Origin: Leptospira fletcheri
Lineage (GTDB): Bacteria; Spirochaetota; Leptospiria; Leptospirales; Leptospiraceae
DNA length: 64,000 nucleotides
Assembly (NCBI RefSeq): GCF_004769195.1
Contig: NZ_RQET01000014.1
Location: 62,001 to 126,000, forward strand
Direction: 5' to 3'
A program made the translations under genes and the position numbers. The notes beneath the pieces are model-generated. The model saw nothing but the letters and a program-made list of their open reading frames with translations, was not told the DNA's origin and did not search any database. Shown piece by piece: positions 1 through 10,124 of the stretch (positions are counted from its first letter, which is position 1; each line of letters opens with the position of its first letter).

Positions 1-2082
1 CCCCGGGCCGAACTGAGAATGGCGGATCCTATCTCCTTCCCGGATTTCCGCTTCCTCCCCGAGAGGTTCCGCAGCAGGTTCGAACTCGGAAAAAGAGAAG
101 TCCGAAACCGTTCCCGCGGAGGCCCTAGGAGGTCCTTCCGGCTTTCGAACCCCTTTTTGGGAAACCGTCGATCCGACCCCGAAACATTCCGACGGAATTT
201 CGGACAGGAACCGAGAAGGAATCATGGGTTCCACGCGGCCGAATTTACGGGAATATCTACAATAACTTAGGTTCAGCTTTTTTCCGGCCCGAGTCAAAGC
301 CACATAGAAAAGCCGTCTTTCCTCCTGCTCTCCTTTGGGTTCCTCCAAGCTCATGGTGTGCGGAAAAATCCCTTCTTCCAGACCCGTTAAAAAAACGACC
401 GGAAACTCCAAACCTTTGGCGTTATGAACGGTCATCAGATGCACATAATCCGTAAGCTGCGCCGAATCCTCCTCGGAAGTAAGCAGGCTGATTTGATTCA
501 AATATTCTTCCAAGCTGGGAGAATCCTCCCTCTCCTCGTATTCCACGATGGAATTCACGAATTCTCTTACGTTTTCCAATCTGGAAACGGACTCCTCGTC
601 CTGAGAATTCCTTTCCATGTGTTCCGCCCAGCCGGATCGTGCGAGCACCTCCAAGGCGATTTTGGAAGGCGGCTCTCCCTTTTCCTTCATTTCGATCAGG
701 TCCGAAAAAAGGTGATATAACTCTTTTGCCTTGGTAAAAGCCGCTTTTTTCAACGGCAAGTCGTGGTGCCCCAGGGCTTCCAAAAAAGAAATTCCGCGAT
801 CCAGGGAAAACTCGCGCATCTTTTCCAGACTCGCCTCACCTATCCCTCGGGGAGGGTTGTTAACGATCCGTAAAAGGGAAATCGAGTCCATAGGATTGGC
901 GATCACGCTTAAGTAAGCCACCATATCCTTGATTTCCGCCCTATCGAAAAACCGGAAACCTCCGAATATTTTGTACGGAATTCCCGCAGACCTTAAGCCT
1001 TCCTCGAAATACCTGGATTGAGCGTTCGTCCTATAAAATATCGCAAATTCCTTATATTCCGCTCCTCTTGCGGACTCCGCCCGAATTTTCCTTACCGCGT
1101 CGTAGGCCTCCTCGGTTTCGTTTTCGAATTCGGAAAGACGGATCGGTTCTCCTTCGGAATTATTCGTGAATAATTCCTTTTCCTTTCTATCCGGATTATG
1201 TGCGATCACCTTCGAAGCAGCGCGGATGATTCTACTCGTCGACCTGTAATTTTCCTCCAACTTTACCACGAATGCGTCGGGAAAATCCTTTTCGAAGTTC
1301 AAGATATTCGTAATGTCGGCCCCTCTCCAGGAATAAATGGACTGATCGTCGTCCCCGACCACACAAAGATTTCCTCTTTCTCCGGCGAGAAGACGAACCA
1401 GACGATACTGAACCTTATTCGTATCCTGGTATTCGTCCACCATTACGAATCTCCAACGCTCCTGGTATTTGGTTAGAACCGTCGGATTCTCCTCGAAAAG
1501 TCGGACCACTCGTAGGATCAGATCTCCGAAATCGAAGGCTTGGTTTTTTCTTTTCCTAGATTCGTACTCAGAATAGATTTTCACAATCACTTGAGAGCGA
1601 TGTGAAAAATCCTCTTTGCGTACGTATTCGTCTGCATCCGTCATGGAATCCTTCATCGAGGAAAAAATTCCGACAAGAGTGGAAGGTTTGTATTGTTTCG
1701 GATCCTCGTGTAGGTCTTTGACTACCTGCTTCAATAAGGATTCCTGTAACGTAGTATCGTAAACGGTAAATCCGGAGTCGATTCCTAGGGTCGCCGCCTC
1801 TCTACGAAGTATGAACAAACAAAGAGAATGGAACGTCTTGACCTGCACGTTCGGAGAAAGGTTCGGCACCAGAGCACGGACCCTTTCCAACATTTCGGCG
1901 GCGGCCTTATTCGTAAACGTGAGGGCGCAAATGGAATCCGTCCGGCGATTCAGAATTAGATTCGCGATCCGGTGCGTGATGACTCTCGTCTTGCCGGAGC
2001 CGGCTCCCGCGAGAATCAGGACCGGACCGTCCAACTTTTCCACCGCCGACCTCTGCGGTTCGTTTAACCCATCCAGATCCAT
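1..2082 (-). CDS. pcrA: UvrD/PcrA/Rep-type ATP-dependent DNA helicase (C-terminus cut by window edge)
   Basis: Superfamily 1A 3'-5' DNA helicase used in repair and replication restart. The reading frame starts at the ATG at 2082 and stays open for 694 codons to the left edge. Motifs in order: Walker A GAGSGKT close to the N-terminus, the DEYQDTN Walker B, the VVGDDDQSIYSWRGAD motif III, and the TVHNAKGLEFP motif V region followed by ALTRA (motif VI). The last readable residues, DRIRHSQFGPG, match the start of the small C-terminal tail domain (usual form RVRHPKFGEG) of PcrA/UvrD, so only a few tens of residues are missing. It starts 15 bases after the bamA stop and is probably read from the same transcript. 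PcrA, UvrD and Rep cannot be separated from motifs alone; the tail favours PcrA/UvrD. Confidence 0.93.
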   Translation of the reverse strand, partial: MDLDGLNEPQRSAVEKLDGPVLILAGAGSGKTRVITHRIANLILNRRTDSICALTFTNKAAAEMLERVRALVPNLSPNVQVKTFHSLCLFILRREAATLGIDSGFTVYDTTLQESLLKQVVKDLHEDPKQYKPSTLVGIFSSMKDSMTDADEYVRKEDFSHRSQVIVKIYSEYESRKRKNQAFDFGDLILRVVRLFEENPTVLTKYQERWRFVMVDEYQDTNKVQYRLVRLLAGERGNLCVVGDDDQSIYSWRGADITNILNFEKDFPDAFVVKLEENYRSTSRIIRAASKVIAHNPDRKEKELFTNNSEGEPIRLSEFENETEEAYDAVRKIRAESARGAEYKEFAIFYRTNAQSRYFEEGLRSAGIPYKIFGGFRFFDRAEIKDMVAYLSVIANPMDSISLLRIVNNPPRGIGEASLEKMREFSLDRGISFLEALGHHDLPLKKAAFTKAKELYHLFSDLIEMKEKGEPPSKIALEVLARSGWAEHMERNSQDEESVSRLENVREFVNSIVEYEEREDSPSLEEYLNQISLLTSEEDSAQLTDYVHLMTVHNAKGLEFPVVFLTGLEEGIFPHTMSLEEPKGEQEERRLFYVALTRAGKKLNLSYCRYSRKFGRVEPMIPSRFLSEIPSECFGVGSTVSQKGVRKPEGPPRASAGTVSDFSFSEFEPAAEPLGEEAEIREGDRIRHSQFGPG

Positions 2083-2097
2083 TCAGAAAGCCGATCC

Positions 2098-4989
2098 TTA
2101 AAAACGGTAGTCTCCAATCCCGAATACGAATTGAAACGCTCGGTCCGATTCGTACCTCTCGAACGGTGCCCAGAAATTCCCGGTAGGCCGAATCTTTTGC
2201 GCGAAATACAATCGTAGAGGGAGGACGGGAATTTGGATCCTAAGACCGACACCCCAGGAAAATCTCATCCGTTCTATCGCTAGATTGTCAGCGGAAAGCA
2301 CCTGATATGCGGGATTATTCAAAGCATCGTAGGATACGTCCGCTTTTTGCCCATTGGACAAATTAAAGTTATTCAACAAATACCAACCGATCGGATTGGA
2401 AATCTCCTGTTGAAGAACGTTCTTATCGTAATTCTGTGCATAATCTTTCTTGACTCCGGTGTAACGGTTGACCTGCTCATACATGGCTCCTCCATCCAGG
2501 AATATGACCAACCACAATAAACTGGGCTCGATCGGAATACGGATTTCCGAATCGAACAGTACGCGGTGCTGCGCACCGCTCCGCCATTCCACAGGATATT
2601 TGGCATCGTTATAGTACCATCCTCTCAATGATTCGTACCCGCCTATGATCAACAAATCCTGGGGACGGATGTACGGATTCTGAACCGGATCTTGGTGACC
2701 ATATTTCGGAGATCTTTGGAACGTGAACATATTCGAAGTACGAAATTCCTGCACCACTCTCCAGCGGCGCAGGGAGTTGTTACGGATCAGACCTCCGAAT
2801 GTGAAATCGAACCAAGTATGGTAGTATTCCGCAGTAATCCTGTATTGGTCGAAGTGGGAAGAACCGCCCAAATACTGACCTACGTTATCCACTTGGAGAA
2901 GGATATCGTATCCCCTGGTGGGAGCGAATACGTTATCCCGAATATCGAAAGAAATACCGTTCGAAATTTGAGAACGGAATTGCCACCCTTGTCTTACGTT
3001 AGCAAGAACCGCATCCGAAACGAGTGCGGTGGGATTCGAATACGAGTAAAAGGCGGGGGTGTACCTGTGAAAGTGGGTCCAGTTCGTAAAGACCCGGTGA
3101 GCCAAACCGACTGTGACTCCCAAACCGTTGTTGTCATACGTCGCGTTTTCTGTGGTCGGCGCAGTCGTGCTATTCGATACGTTGATGGTCGAAGTGGAAC
3201 CCAAGAAAATAGTACGGGAAAAGTAAAATAAGGAGAGAGACAAGGACCAAGGAGTATCGTTCAACCACGGTTCCGTCCAGGAAATCTGGAAAGACCTTCG
3301 ATAAGGACCAAACTCGATACGGCCGGAAATTTTTTGTCCGGTTCCGTTCAGGTTATTCTCTCCTACTTCGGTAAAAATGGTAAACCCGGTAATCGTTCCG
3401 TAACCGCCCCCCATGGAAACGGTTCCCGTAGGTTGCTCCACAACCTCCACCACTAGATTCATCTTGGTGTCGTCCGAACCCGGTCTCATGTTCAGGTTCA
3501 CTTCCTTGAAATATCCAAGGTTGTGGATTCTCTCGCGGGACCGGTTCACTTTGGCCGAATCGAAAAGGTCTCCCGGTTTGACCAACATTTCCCGGCGAAT
3601 CACCTTATCTTGGGTCTTCTTATTTCCTTTGATAATGATGTTTTCTATCTTAGCTAGATTATTCTCTCGAATCGTAAAATCCACGTGTACGAATTTACGA
3701 CCCCGGAGATTCGGACTCCTGGCGTAAAGTTCCCTCAACCGCCTAACGTTCAACTGTTTGTATTCATCCTCGCAGATTTTACGTTCCAGTTCCGATCTTC
3801 TAGAATAACAATTCTCGTAATATTGCAGACTCTCTTCGTCCAGAGAGACGATCTTCCTTCTGGGAATCACCTGAGCAAAAATATGTCCTTTGGAACCGTA
3901 GAGTTCGTTCACCGAGGAACGGTCCCGCATGAAGATGGATTCGTCGAATATTTGCCCGACTTCCCGTACGCTATAGTCCAAAACCTTTTCGACTTCGTCC
4001 AGAGTAAAGAGCGGAACCAATTTGTCCTTCGGCGTGTCCGGTGGGTTCTTTTCCTTATTCAAGAATACCGGTCTTCCCTCATTGTCCAAGGTCATGTCGT
4101 GGGAAAGGGTGTATCCGTTAAAATAGTAAACCTGCCCTTCGTACAGCTTTATGTTGACTATGATGACCCTTCTATCCTTCTTTTCCGGGTTTTCCCAATG
4201 GATTTCCCAGTTCGTGCCTTCGCGTAAAAGTTCCGAATCAAGGTATCCTTTGCTTCGCATGTATGCCTGGATCGTTTCCTTATCCTTTTCGAATGCGCTT
4301 TCCTTAAAGGCTCCTCCCTCGAAGACCCCCTCTTCCTTGAGGTCCATCAGACCCAAAATTTCGGACGTCTCGATCGTTTCGTTTCCGTAGATATTGATTT
4401 TAGCGACGGGGATCTCCTCCCCCTCGTCTATGACGAACCGTACTTTCACTAGGTTCGTTTTCGGATCGGGCTTTCCGAGTTCGGCCTTTACGTAAGCCAG
4501 AAAAAAACCTTCGTCCCTATATTTTTGTAGAATGAGGTCTCTCGACTTGGAGACTTTCTGCGGCGTGATCACCTCGTTGTCTTTCAGAGGCATCTTATCC
4601 CGGAGGTCGGCGGGAAAAACTTCGTCCGCTCCTACGAATTCGATTTCTTTGACTCGCGGTCTTTCCTTTAACTCGATGATAATCCGGACGCCGCCCTCTA
4701 CGTCTTCGGCTTGGATATCGATGAAATAGAAAAAACCGGACGCGAATAGTGTCTTTAAATCGCGATCCACCATCCCTTTCGTCAGGGCTTTCCCGCGCTT
4801 TAATTCGAGCATCGAATCGATATCGGAATCGGAAGTGTTTCGATTTCCTTTAAACGCGACTTCTTTGATCGTCTTACCGAAATAGTCGCTCCTCTTCGAG
4901 AGCAACTCGGAAATGTTGCCTGAATAGAAAAGGGAACCCGTCAAAAAGAAGACGGCTAAAAGTTTATTTACGGGAGGTTTACGTTTCAA
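2098..4989 (-). CDS. bamA: BamA / Omp85 outer-membrane protein assembly factor
   Basis: Central outer-membrane subunit that inserts beta-barrel proteins. It has 963 residues, long for BamA (usually about 800). A signal-anchor-like hydrophobic stretch lies at residues 9-25. POTRA repeats fill residues 35-500; the last is easy to see (IENIIIKGNKKTQDKVIRRE then LGYFKEVNLN). A barrel of about 450 residues follows, with the lid-loop motif GGYESLRGW near residue 785 and an aromatic C-terminus (GIGDYRF) typical of the beta-signal. The extra length includes a charged insert before the last POTRA with two cysteines (NCYSRRSELERKIC). The start is a TTG at 4989; no strong ribosome site is visible, so the exact start is uncertain. 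It lies 99 bases downstream of exbD and 15 bases upstream of the helicase gene. Confidence 0.93.
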   Translation of the reverse strand: MKRKPPVNKLLAVFFLTGSLFYSGNISELLSKRSDYFGKTIKEVAFKGNRNTSDSDIDSMLELKRGKALTKGMVDRDLKTLFASGFFYFIDIQAEDVEGGVRIIIELKERPRVKEIEFVGADEVFPADLRDKMPLKDNEVITPQKVSKSRDLILQKYRDEGFFLAYVKAELGKPDPKTNLVKVRFVIDEGEEIPVAKINIYGNETIETSEILGLMDLKEEGVFEGGAFKESAFEKDKETIQAYMRSKGYLDSELLREGTNWEIHWENPEKKDRRVIIVNIKLYEGQVYYFNGYTLSHDMTLDNEGRPVFLNKEKNPPDTPKDKLVPLFTLDEVEKVLDYSVREVGQIFDESIFMRDRSSVNELYGSKGHIFAQVIPRRKIVSLDEESLQYYENCYSRRSELERKICEDEYKQLNVRRLRELYARSPNLRGRKFVHVDFTIRENNLAKIENIIIKGNKKTQDKVIRREMLVKPGDLFDSAKVNRSRERIHNLGYFKEVNLNMRPGSDDTKMNLVVEVVEQPTGTVSMGGGYGTITGFTIFTEVGENNLNGTGQKISGRIEFGPYRRSFQISWTEPWLNDTPWSLSLSLFYFSRTIFLGSTSTINVSNSTTAPTTENATYDNNGLGVTVGLAHRVFTNWTHFHRYTPAFYSYSNPTALVSDAVLANVRQGWQFRSQISNGISFDIRDNVFAPTRGYDILLQVDNVGQYLGGSSHFDQYRITAEYYHTWFDFTFGGLIRNNSLRRWRVVQEFRTSNMFTFQRSPKYGHQDPVQNPYIRPQDLLIIGGYESLRGWYYNDAKYPVEWRSGAQHRVLFDSEIRIPIEPSLLWLVIFLDGGAMYEQVNRYTGVKKDYAQNYDKNVLQQEISNPIGWYLLNNFNLSNGQKADVSYDALNNPAYQVLSADNLAIERMRFSWGVGLRIQIPVLPLRLYFAQKIRPTGNFWAPFERYESDRAFQFVFGIGDYRF

Positions 4990-5088
4990 GTCGCTTAATC
5001 AACCTTTACAAATAGGTTCCAAATTCCTCCAAAATAAAGGAAACACCCCCTCTAACCGGGAGTTGAGTCGCTCCGATTTCCAGTTCTC

Positions 5089-5544
5089 TTATTTTCCTCC
5101 GGGTTGACGTACCATGGCGAGATTGAATCTGGTCACCCCAGCTTCATTCACCTTGTCGATTACCTTGACTACCGTCTGGTAATTCGCGCCACCGTCACCG
5201 CGGATGATCACTCTATTTTTATTTTGTTCCTTTTTGTCCTTATCCTCGGGACCCATAAACACTTTGATCTTGTCGGTCAATTTCTCCAGAGGAACCGGTT
5301 CCGTGTCCTTATCCAGAAAAATTTTACCATCCTTATTGATCGTAATCACCAACTCGTCTTTTTTCTTTTCCTGAGCGGTGCTGGAAGATCTAGGTAATTC
5401 TATTTTGATCACGGTAGACTTTTCCAAGGTAGCGTTCATAAGAAAATAAATAACGATAAAGCAGATAACGTCGATCATCGGAGCGAGCTCGATCTGCCCC
5501 GGCCTATAAGCGCCGTTTTGACTTCTCCACTTTTTGAATCGCAT
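5089..5544 (-). CDS. exbD: ExbD/TolR-type biopolymer transport protein
   Basis: Inner-membrane partner of ExbB/TolQ that couples the proton gradient to outer-membrane work. It has 151 residues: a short cytoplasmic tail, one membrane helix at about 22-40 containing the essential aspartate ([14 protein letters not shown]), then a periplasmic domain rich in lysine and aspartate that ends with the family pattern [16 protein letters not shown] and a small beta-alpha unit. The ATG at 5544 is 2 bases from the exbB stop, so the two are translationally coupled. Sequence alone does not separate ExbD from TolR; no TonB, TolA or Pal gene is adjacent. Confidence 0.92.
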   Translation of the reverse strand: MRFKKWRSQNGAYRPGQIELAPMIDVICFIVIYFLMNATLEKSTVIKIELPRSSSTAQEKKKDELVITINKDGKIFLDKDTEPVPLEKLTDKIKVFMGPEDKDKKEQNKNRVIIRGDGGANYQTVVKVIDKVNEAGVTRFNLAMVRQPGGK

Positions 5545-5546
5545 CG

Positions 5547-6152
5547 TTACTTCAGGTACCTAAGCGCCTGCTCGGAAAGAGTTTCCATTTCGGAGATCGC
5601 ATCGTCTTTTCTTTTCTGAAAGAAGTTATTAAAGACATAGGCGGGGATAGCCACTGCCAATCCCATTGCGGTAGTAATCAACGCCTCGCTGATCCCTACC
5701 TCGGCACCTTTCGTTCCCGATCCTTCCGCAAAAGAACGGATGATTCCCACTACCGTACCAAGGACTCCAAGCAAAGGGGCGATGGTTGCAATGGTTGCCA
5801 AGGCGGAGAGAAATTTATCCATGCGCTGGATCTGGCTCAATCCCTGGCTCAAAATTTCATCCTCTACAGAGGAAGTTTTCCTCTGAAACTGGGCAATGGC
5901 GGCCTGGATCACTTGAGAAGAAGGACCTTGGCTTAGGTTGCGAAGCAAATCCGATGCAGAATCGTAATTCTTTTCGGTCAGCAGATCTTTGACTCTTCTC
6001 CATTCATCGGGAGAAAGGGCCTTCCAACGCGAAAAAAAGATCAATCTTTCTATAATAATAGTGAACCCGATGATGGACACAAGTAAAATCAAAATCGGGA
6101 TCGTTTCTGGCGGAATAATGGATACCAGAGAATCGGTTTTGGCAAGAATCAT
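5547..6152 (-). CDS. exbB: ExbB/TolQ/MotA-type proton channel protein
   Basis: Proton-conducting inner-membrane subunit of an ExbBD/TolQR motor. It has 201 residues with three membrane segments: about 14-34, then after a cytoplasmic domain 110-138 ([24 protein letters not shown]) and 155-178 ([25 protein letters not shown]). The TIAPLLGLLGTVxG pattern and the conserved threonines of the second and third helices are intact. The ATG is at 6152. It is the first gene of exbB-exbD-bamA-pcrA on the minus strand and follows recN after a 126-base gap holding a small hairpin. Confidence 0.93.
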   Translation of the reverse strand: MILAKTDSLVSIIPPETIPILILLVSIIGFTIIIERLIFFSRWKALSPDEWRRVKDLLTEKNYDSASDLLRNLSQGPSSQVIQAAIAQFQRKTSSVEDEILSQGLSQIQRMDKFLSALATIATIAPLLGVLGTVVGIIRSFAEGSGTKGAEVGISEALITTAMGLAVAIPAYVFNNFFQKRKDDAISEMETLSEQALRYLK

Positions 6153-6223
6153 TGTCGGTCAAGCTTCTCCAGGGAGTAGGGTTTCTGACTCGGCTGTTGC
6201 TGCCAAACGATTTTTAGAAGGAA

Positions 6224-6246
6224 TGCTTCCTTTTTACCGGGAAGCA
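6224..6246. terminator. Small hairpin between recN and exbB
   Basis: Seven-base perfect arms TGCTTCC and GGAAGCA with a 9-base loop, in the 126-base gap between recN and exbB on the minus strand. No T tract follows, so it is at most a weak terminator or an RNA-stability structure. It could also be chance. Confidence 0.3.
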
Positions 6247-6278
6247 CCCCGGGTTCCAATCATTAGGAAACGGTTCAA

Positions 6279-7985
6279 TTATACCGCTTTCTTTTTGAGC
6301 AACTCCTTCGCATGGTCAAGGGCTCCCCGCGAAACATTCTGACCCGAAATCATCCGAGCAAGTTCCAAGGTTCTTTCCTCCATCCCCAAAAATTCCGCTT
6401 CCGACAAAGTCCTGCCATCCGTGATACGCTTACTTACCTTTAAGTGGTGGTCCGCGGCAGCGGCGATTTGTTGCAAATGAGTAACAAGAAGGATCTGATG
6501 AGTCTTTGACAAAGTGCGCAGTTTTTTCGCCACATCCATAGCGATTTCTCCGCCCAAACCGGAATCGACCTCGTCGAAGACCAAAACTTTTCCATCATAA
6601 TTAGATCCTAATACGCTTTTGATTGCCAACATCACCCGGGACATTTCTCCTCCGGAGGCGATTTTGCGTAAGGGCCTAGGCTTCTCTCCTGGATTCGGAC
6701 TAAAGTAGAACTCGGCCTGGTCCAGTCCGCTCTCATTGACTAAATAGGATTTCCCCTGGGATTCCACTTCTCCTTCCACGCTCGATTCCCATCGAAGTAC
6801 GACTTGGATTCCTGCTCCGGGCATTCCCAATGCTTCCAACTCGGATTTTAATCTAGGCTCAAACCTTCCGAGAGATTCCCTTCTCGCTTTGGAAAGCTGC
6901 ATACACAATTGGGCCAATTTTTCCGTGGCCTTTTTCTTTTCTCTCTCTAAGGACTCCTTGGATTCCATGTTCTGCGCGAGGGCCTCCAATTCGTTTTCCG
7001 CGTTTCGTTTGGAAAGCAAAACCTCCTGAATGCTTCCTCCGTATTTTTTCTTCAATTTTTGGATCAGATCCAAACGACCTTGTACATGCGCCAATCTGTC
7101 CGGAGAAAAATAAATTTCATCCTTTTGATCCTGCACACTCGTATTGATCTCCCTTAAAGTAACGTATACTTCTCTCAACGTGCCTTCTAGATCCGCATAA
7201 TCCGGGTGGATTCCCTTCATCTTTTCCGCGGCGATCAAAATTCTAGAAAAGGAACTCAAAACGGAATCTTCCGTTTCGGAAAGCAATCCGGTAATGATCT
7301 CCAAATTTTCCGACAATCTCTCTCCGTGGGACAAGAGGCTTTCTTCTTTCCGCAATTCCTCCTCTTCTCCCTCCTTCAAATTCGCGGATTGGATTTCCTC
7401 GATTTGGTATTGTAGAATTTCTTTTTTTCGATTTCTATCCCCGTGACTCGCTTCCAATTCTTCTAAACGCTTTCGAAGGCTCCGGTACGTCAGAAACGAT
7501 TCTCGGACCTCTGAGCGAATGGAATATAAATTCCCGAAGGAATCCAGAATATCCAGCTGTTGGCTCTTATCTAAAAGAAGGATTTGGTCGTTTTGGTTAT
7601 GTACTTCTGCAAGCAATTCCCCCAATCCCCGCAATACCTGAACAGCCGCCAAGGAATGGTTGATGAGAATCTTGGATTTTCCGTCCCGAGAAAATTCCTT
7701 TCTCAAAACCAATTCCGTCCCCGATCCGACGATCCCCTTTTCCGCCAACCATTGCCGGGCGGAAAGATTTCCGCCGAGATCCCAAACGGCTTCCAGCACG
7801 TATTTTTCGGCGCCGGTACGAATATCCATGGCGTTACTTTTGCCACCTAACAGAGAAGAAATCGCATCCAGCAAAAGAGACTTACCGGAACCGGTTTCTC
7901 CCGTAATCGCGGTAAAACCATTCCGAAAATCGATATATGCGGATTCTATCAAGGCGAAATCACGGATCGAAAGCATCTGTAGCAT
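6279..7985 (-). CDS. recN: DNA repair ATPase RecN
   Basis: SMC-like ATPase of double-strand break repair. It has 568 residues, the normal size. The N-terminal Walker A is GETGSGKS (about residues 30-37). The middle is a long coiled coil (about 150-370) with the [16 protein letters not shown] segment typical of RecN at its start. Near the C-terminus come the ABC signature [14 protein letters not shown] and the Walker [14 protein letters not shown]. The ATG is at 7985, with a weak AGG-type ribosome site. A second in-frame ATG 9 bases further in is possible. It is divergent from the GHKL ATPase gene across a 323-base gap. No canonical Leptospira LexA box (TTTG-N5-CAAA) was found upstream. Confidence 0.95.
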   Translation of the reverse strand: MLQMLSIRDFALIESAYIDFRNGFTAITGETGSGKSLLLDAISSLLGGKSNAMDIRTGAEKYVLEAVWDLGGNLSARQWLAEKGIVGSGTELVLRKEFSRDGKSKILINHSLAAVQVLRGLGELLAEVHNQNDQILLLDKSQQLDILDSFGNLYSIRSEVRESFLTYRSLRKRLEELEASHGDRNRKKEILQYQIEEIQSANLKEGEEEELRKEESLLSHGERLSENLEIITGLLSETEDSVLSSFSRILIAAEKMKGIHPDYADLEGTLREVYVTLREINTSVQDQKDEIYFSPDRLAHVQGRLDLIQKLKKKYGGSIQEVLLSKRNAENELEALAQNMESKESLEREKKKATEKLAQLCMQLSKARRESLGRFEPRLKSELEALGMPGAGIQVVLRWESSVEGEVESQGKSYLVNESGLDQAEFYFSPNPGEKPRPLRKIASGGEMSRVMLAIKSVLGSNYDGKVLVFDEVDSGLGGEIAMDVAKKLRTLSKTHQILLVTHLQQIAAAADHHLKVSKRITDGRTLSEAEFLGMEERTLELARMISGQNVSRGALDHAKELLKKKAV

Positions 7986-8308
7986 AGAAAATACCTACTC
8001 AATTAATAAGTAATCATAAGTATATGTTCGCCGATTTTTTCAACTATTTTTTTGTATAGTATAAAAAATTCCCCCCATCTACGCCCGATCGGGAGTAAAA
8101 TCCTTTCGGAGGAAAAACCTCTCCCTTTCGGCCAAAACGGAGAGAACTCGAAAACGAATTTCGGAGAGATCGACTTCCTTTCTCCCCTACTTTAGAAAAA
8201 GAAATTTTCTAAGAGAATTTTCTAGAATGGCGAAACCAGGATTTTTGATTGCATGAATCCGGGAAACCGGAAGACTGGGCCCTGATCCTCCCGCCCTGAA
8301 GGACGAGC
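7986..8308. other. Intergenic region between recN and the GHKL ATPase gene
   Basis: No gene was found in these 323 bases. The part near recN is AT-rich and holds the possible recN promoter. Near 8200-8225 there are two neighbouring AT-rich near-palindromes, AGAAATTTTCT and AGAATTTTCT, which may be a tandem operator for the plus-strand gene. A clear AAGGA ribosome site precedes the ATG at 8309. Confidence 0.5.
8013..8043 (-). promoter_or_regulatory. Possible recN promoter
   Basis: On the minus strand TTGAAA (8043-8038) and TATGAT (8018-8013) are separated by 19 bases, 27 bases ahead of the recN ATG. The elements are good but the spacing is at the loose end for a housekeeping sigma factor. Confidence 0.3.
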
Positions 8309-9013
8309 ATGGCCAAAAGCTTCAAACATTTAGACGCCCAGCTCAGTGATTATATCCTAAATCGATCCCGAATTTCCGTTCAATCCTCCCGGATGAACGC
8401 AAAATTAGAAAAATACGTTCTCAGAATATTAACGGAAGTCTTGGAAAAAGTCGGCCAGTCTCGTTACATAGAGATGCTCTATACAATCACGAAAGAAATG
8501 GCCATCAACGGAGTCAAAGCCAATCAGAAAAGGATCTTTTTCGAAGATTTGGGGTTGGACATACGGAATCCGGATCATTACGACCGAGCCTTGTCCCAAT
8601 TTAAGGAGAATTTCTCCGAAAAAATGGCGGATGAATACGGGAAGCGTTGCCTCGCCCGAGGAGTGTTCGTAAAAATCAACGTGGTTTACGGCGAAGACGG
8701 CCTCGTAGTGGAAGTGATCAATAATACTCCCGTGATCGACGCGGAAGAAGCCCGGATGCGGGAAAAGATGAAAAAGGCCATGGGATACAACGATATCGCC
8801 GAGTTCTACATGGACAATATGGACAATACGGAAGGCGCCGGACTCGGAATCGCTCTCATTATGATTCTATTGAAGAGCGAAAATATCGATCCGAACCTAT
8901 TTCGGATCCAGACCCAAGCCGCCGAAACCGTAGCAAGGGTGGAAATCCCGTTTAACGACAAATATATCTCAATTCGAAGCAAGGAAATCAATCAAGTTGG
9001 AAATCACAGGTAA
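8309..9013 (+). CDS. Stand-alone GHKL (HATPase_c) ATP-binding protein
   Basis: A 234-residue soluble protein with a histidine-kinase-type ATPase fold but no phospho-accepting histidine domain, sensor or membrane helix. An N-box-like segment is seen at [13 protein letters not shown] (about residues 70-82). Around 175-185 the sequence [14 protein letters not shown] matches the G2 box of the family, followed by a closing strand (TVARVEIPF). A central section (about 85-150) unlike RsbW separates the boxes. Proteins of this kind may act as anti-sigma kinases or as receivers in partner switching; its target is unknown. It overlaps the next gene by 17 bases. The ATG has an AAGGA ribosome site. Confidence 0.7.
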   Translation: MAKSFKHLDAQLSDYILNRSRISVQSSRMNAKLEKYVLRILTEVLEKVGQSRYIEMLYTITKEMAINGVKANQKRIFFEDLGLDIRNPDHYDRALSQFKENFSEKMADEYGKRCLARGVFVKINVVYGEDGLVVEVINNTPVIDAEEARMREKMKKAMGYNDIAEFYMDNMDNTEGAGLGIALIMILLKSENIDPNLFRIQTQAAETVARVEIPFNDKYISIRSKEINQVGNHR

Positions 9014-9767
9014 AACGGCCGTTATCACCGGCTCGGCCGGAGGCTTAGGCAAAGCGATGGCCGAACATTTCGCGAAATTGGGGGCCAATATCGTTCTATC
9101 CGACATTTCGGAGGAGAAACTGGAGGAAGCCCGAAAAGACATCGTCTCCCTCGGAGTCAAGGCCATCGCCGTCAAGACAGACGTATCCAAAGAGCAGGAT
9201 GCGGAAGCCTTGATGCAGAAAGCGGTTTCCACGTTCGGTAGTCTGGACATAGCGGTCTTGAATGCAGGAATCCTTCGCGACGGTCTTTTGGTGAAAGTAG
9301 ACAAGCAAACCGGCAAGGTAGCGTCTAAACTTTCCCTTGCCAACTGGCAATCCGTCATCGATGTGAATCTAACGGGCGTCTTTCTGACGGGAAGAGAGGC
9401 AGCAGCTCAGATGATCGACTCCGGATCCAAAGGAGTGATTATTCCGATCTCTTCCGTAGCAATGCACGGAAATCCAGGCCAAACGAATTATTCCGCCGCA
9501 AAAGCGGGAGTGGCTGCCATGACGAAATTATGGGCTCGCGAATTAAGCCGCTTCGGAATCAGAGTGGCGGGTATCGCACCCGGTTTCATCGCCACCGAAA
9601 TGGTAATGAAGGACATGAACCCGGAAGCGTTAAAAAAATGGGAAGCTCAAATTCCGATCGGAAGATTGGGCAAGCCAGAAGAAATCGCAGAAACGGCCGC
9701 CTTTATCGCCAGGAACGAACTCGTGGATGGAGTCGTCCTGGAAATTTCCGGCGGCGTCAAAATCTAA
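8997..9767 (+). CDS. Short-chain dehydrogenase/reductase, FabG-like
   Basis: NAD(P)-dependent oxidoreductase of the classical SDR family, 256 residues. The cofactor motif TGSAGGLG is at about 10-17, the NAG motif (LNAGILRDG) near 90, and the catalytic Ser-Tyr-Lys set appears as [27 protein letters not shown] and the C-terminal [11 protein letters not shown] fit beta-ketoacyl-ACP reductase-like enzymes. It begins with TTG at 8997 inside the preceding gene, and an AAGGAAA site lies about 12 bases upstream. Being outside a fatty-acid cluster, its substrate cannot be named. Confidence 0.9.
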   Translation: MEITGKTAVITGSAGGLGKAMAEHFAKLGANIVLSDISEEKLEEARKDIVSLGVKAIAVKTDVSKEQDAEALMQKAVSTFGSLDIAVLNAGILRDGLLVKVDKQTGKVASKLSLANWQSVIDVNLTGVFLTGREAAAQMIDSGSKGVIIPISSVAMHGNPGQTNYSAAKAGVAAMTKLWARELSRFGIRVAGIAPGFIATEMVMKDMNPEALKKWEAQIPIGRLGKPEEIAETAAFIARNELVDGVVLEISGGVKI

Positions 9768-9783
9768 AACCGCCTAACGGAGA

Positions 9784-9809
9784 ACGGCCGGATATTCGAT
9801 TCCGGCCGT
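9784..9809 (+). terminator. Terminator-like hairpin after the SDR gene
   Basis: Perfect 9-base arms ACGGCCGGA and TCCGGCCGT with an 8-base loop, 16 bases after the SDR stop. The following bases are CCCTCTTTCCCC, without a long T run, so it is a moderate intrinsic terminator at best. Confidence 0.55.
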
Positions 9810-10124
9810 CCCTCTTTCCCCGAACTCCCTTATCTCTTCAGAATATACTAATTTTATACGACCGAAAGGCTACGATATCCGAAACACGAGCCTGGAATTT
9901 CCAAAAATCATTCATAAGGTATATATAATTCCATAATATTCGAATTTTTTCGAGGAGTACATTCGAATAGAATATTAATGTAAACTTTTAACCACGTAAT
10001 TCCATAAAAATATCATAATTTTCACAATTGGACATAAGGACAAAAAACGACCCCTAAGGCCGGAAATCCTTGAAAAAAAGCGAGTATCGTTTATGATGGA
10101 TCAAACATTATAGAAGGAAAAAAA
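9810..10124 (+). other. AT-rich intergenic region upstream of the arsR-type gene
   Basis: No gene was found in these 315 bases. The stretch is clearly more AT-rich than its surroundings and contains two TTCGAA palindromes (near 9939 and 9963). The recognisable promoter of the downstream regulator is close to its 3' end. Confidence 0.5.
10070..10097 (+). promoter_or_regulatory. Promoter of the arsR-type regulator
   Basis: TTGAAA (10070-10075) and TATGAT (10092-10097) with a 16-base spacer, 27 bases upstream of the ATG at 10125. An AAGGA ribosome site lies about 8 bases before the ATG. It is one of the best housekeeping promoter matches in the window. Confidence 0.6.

Noticed and set aside
8044..8070. 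TTTGTATAGTATAAA near recN as a LexA box
   Set aside because: The second half is TATA, not CAAA, so the site does not fit despite its position ahead of a repair gene.
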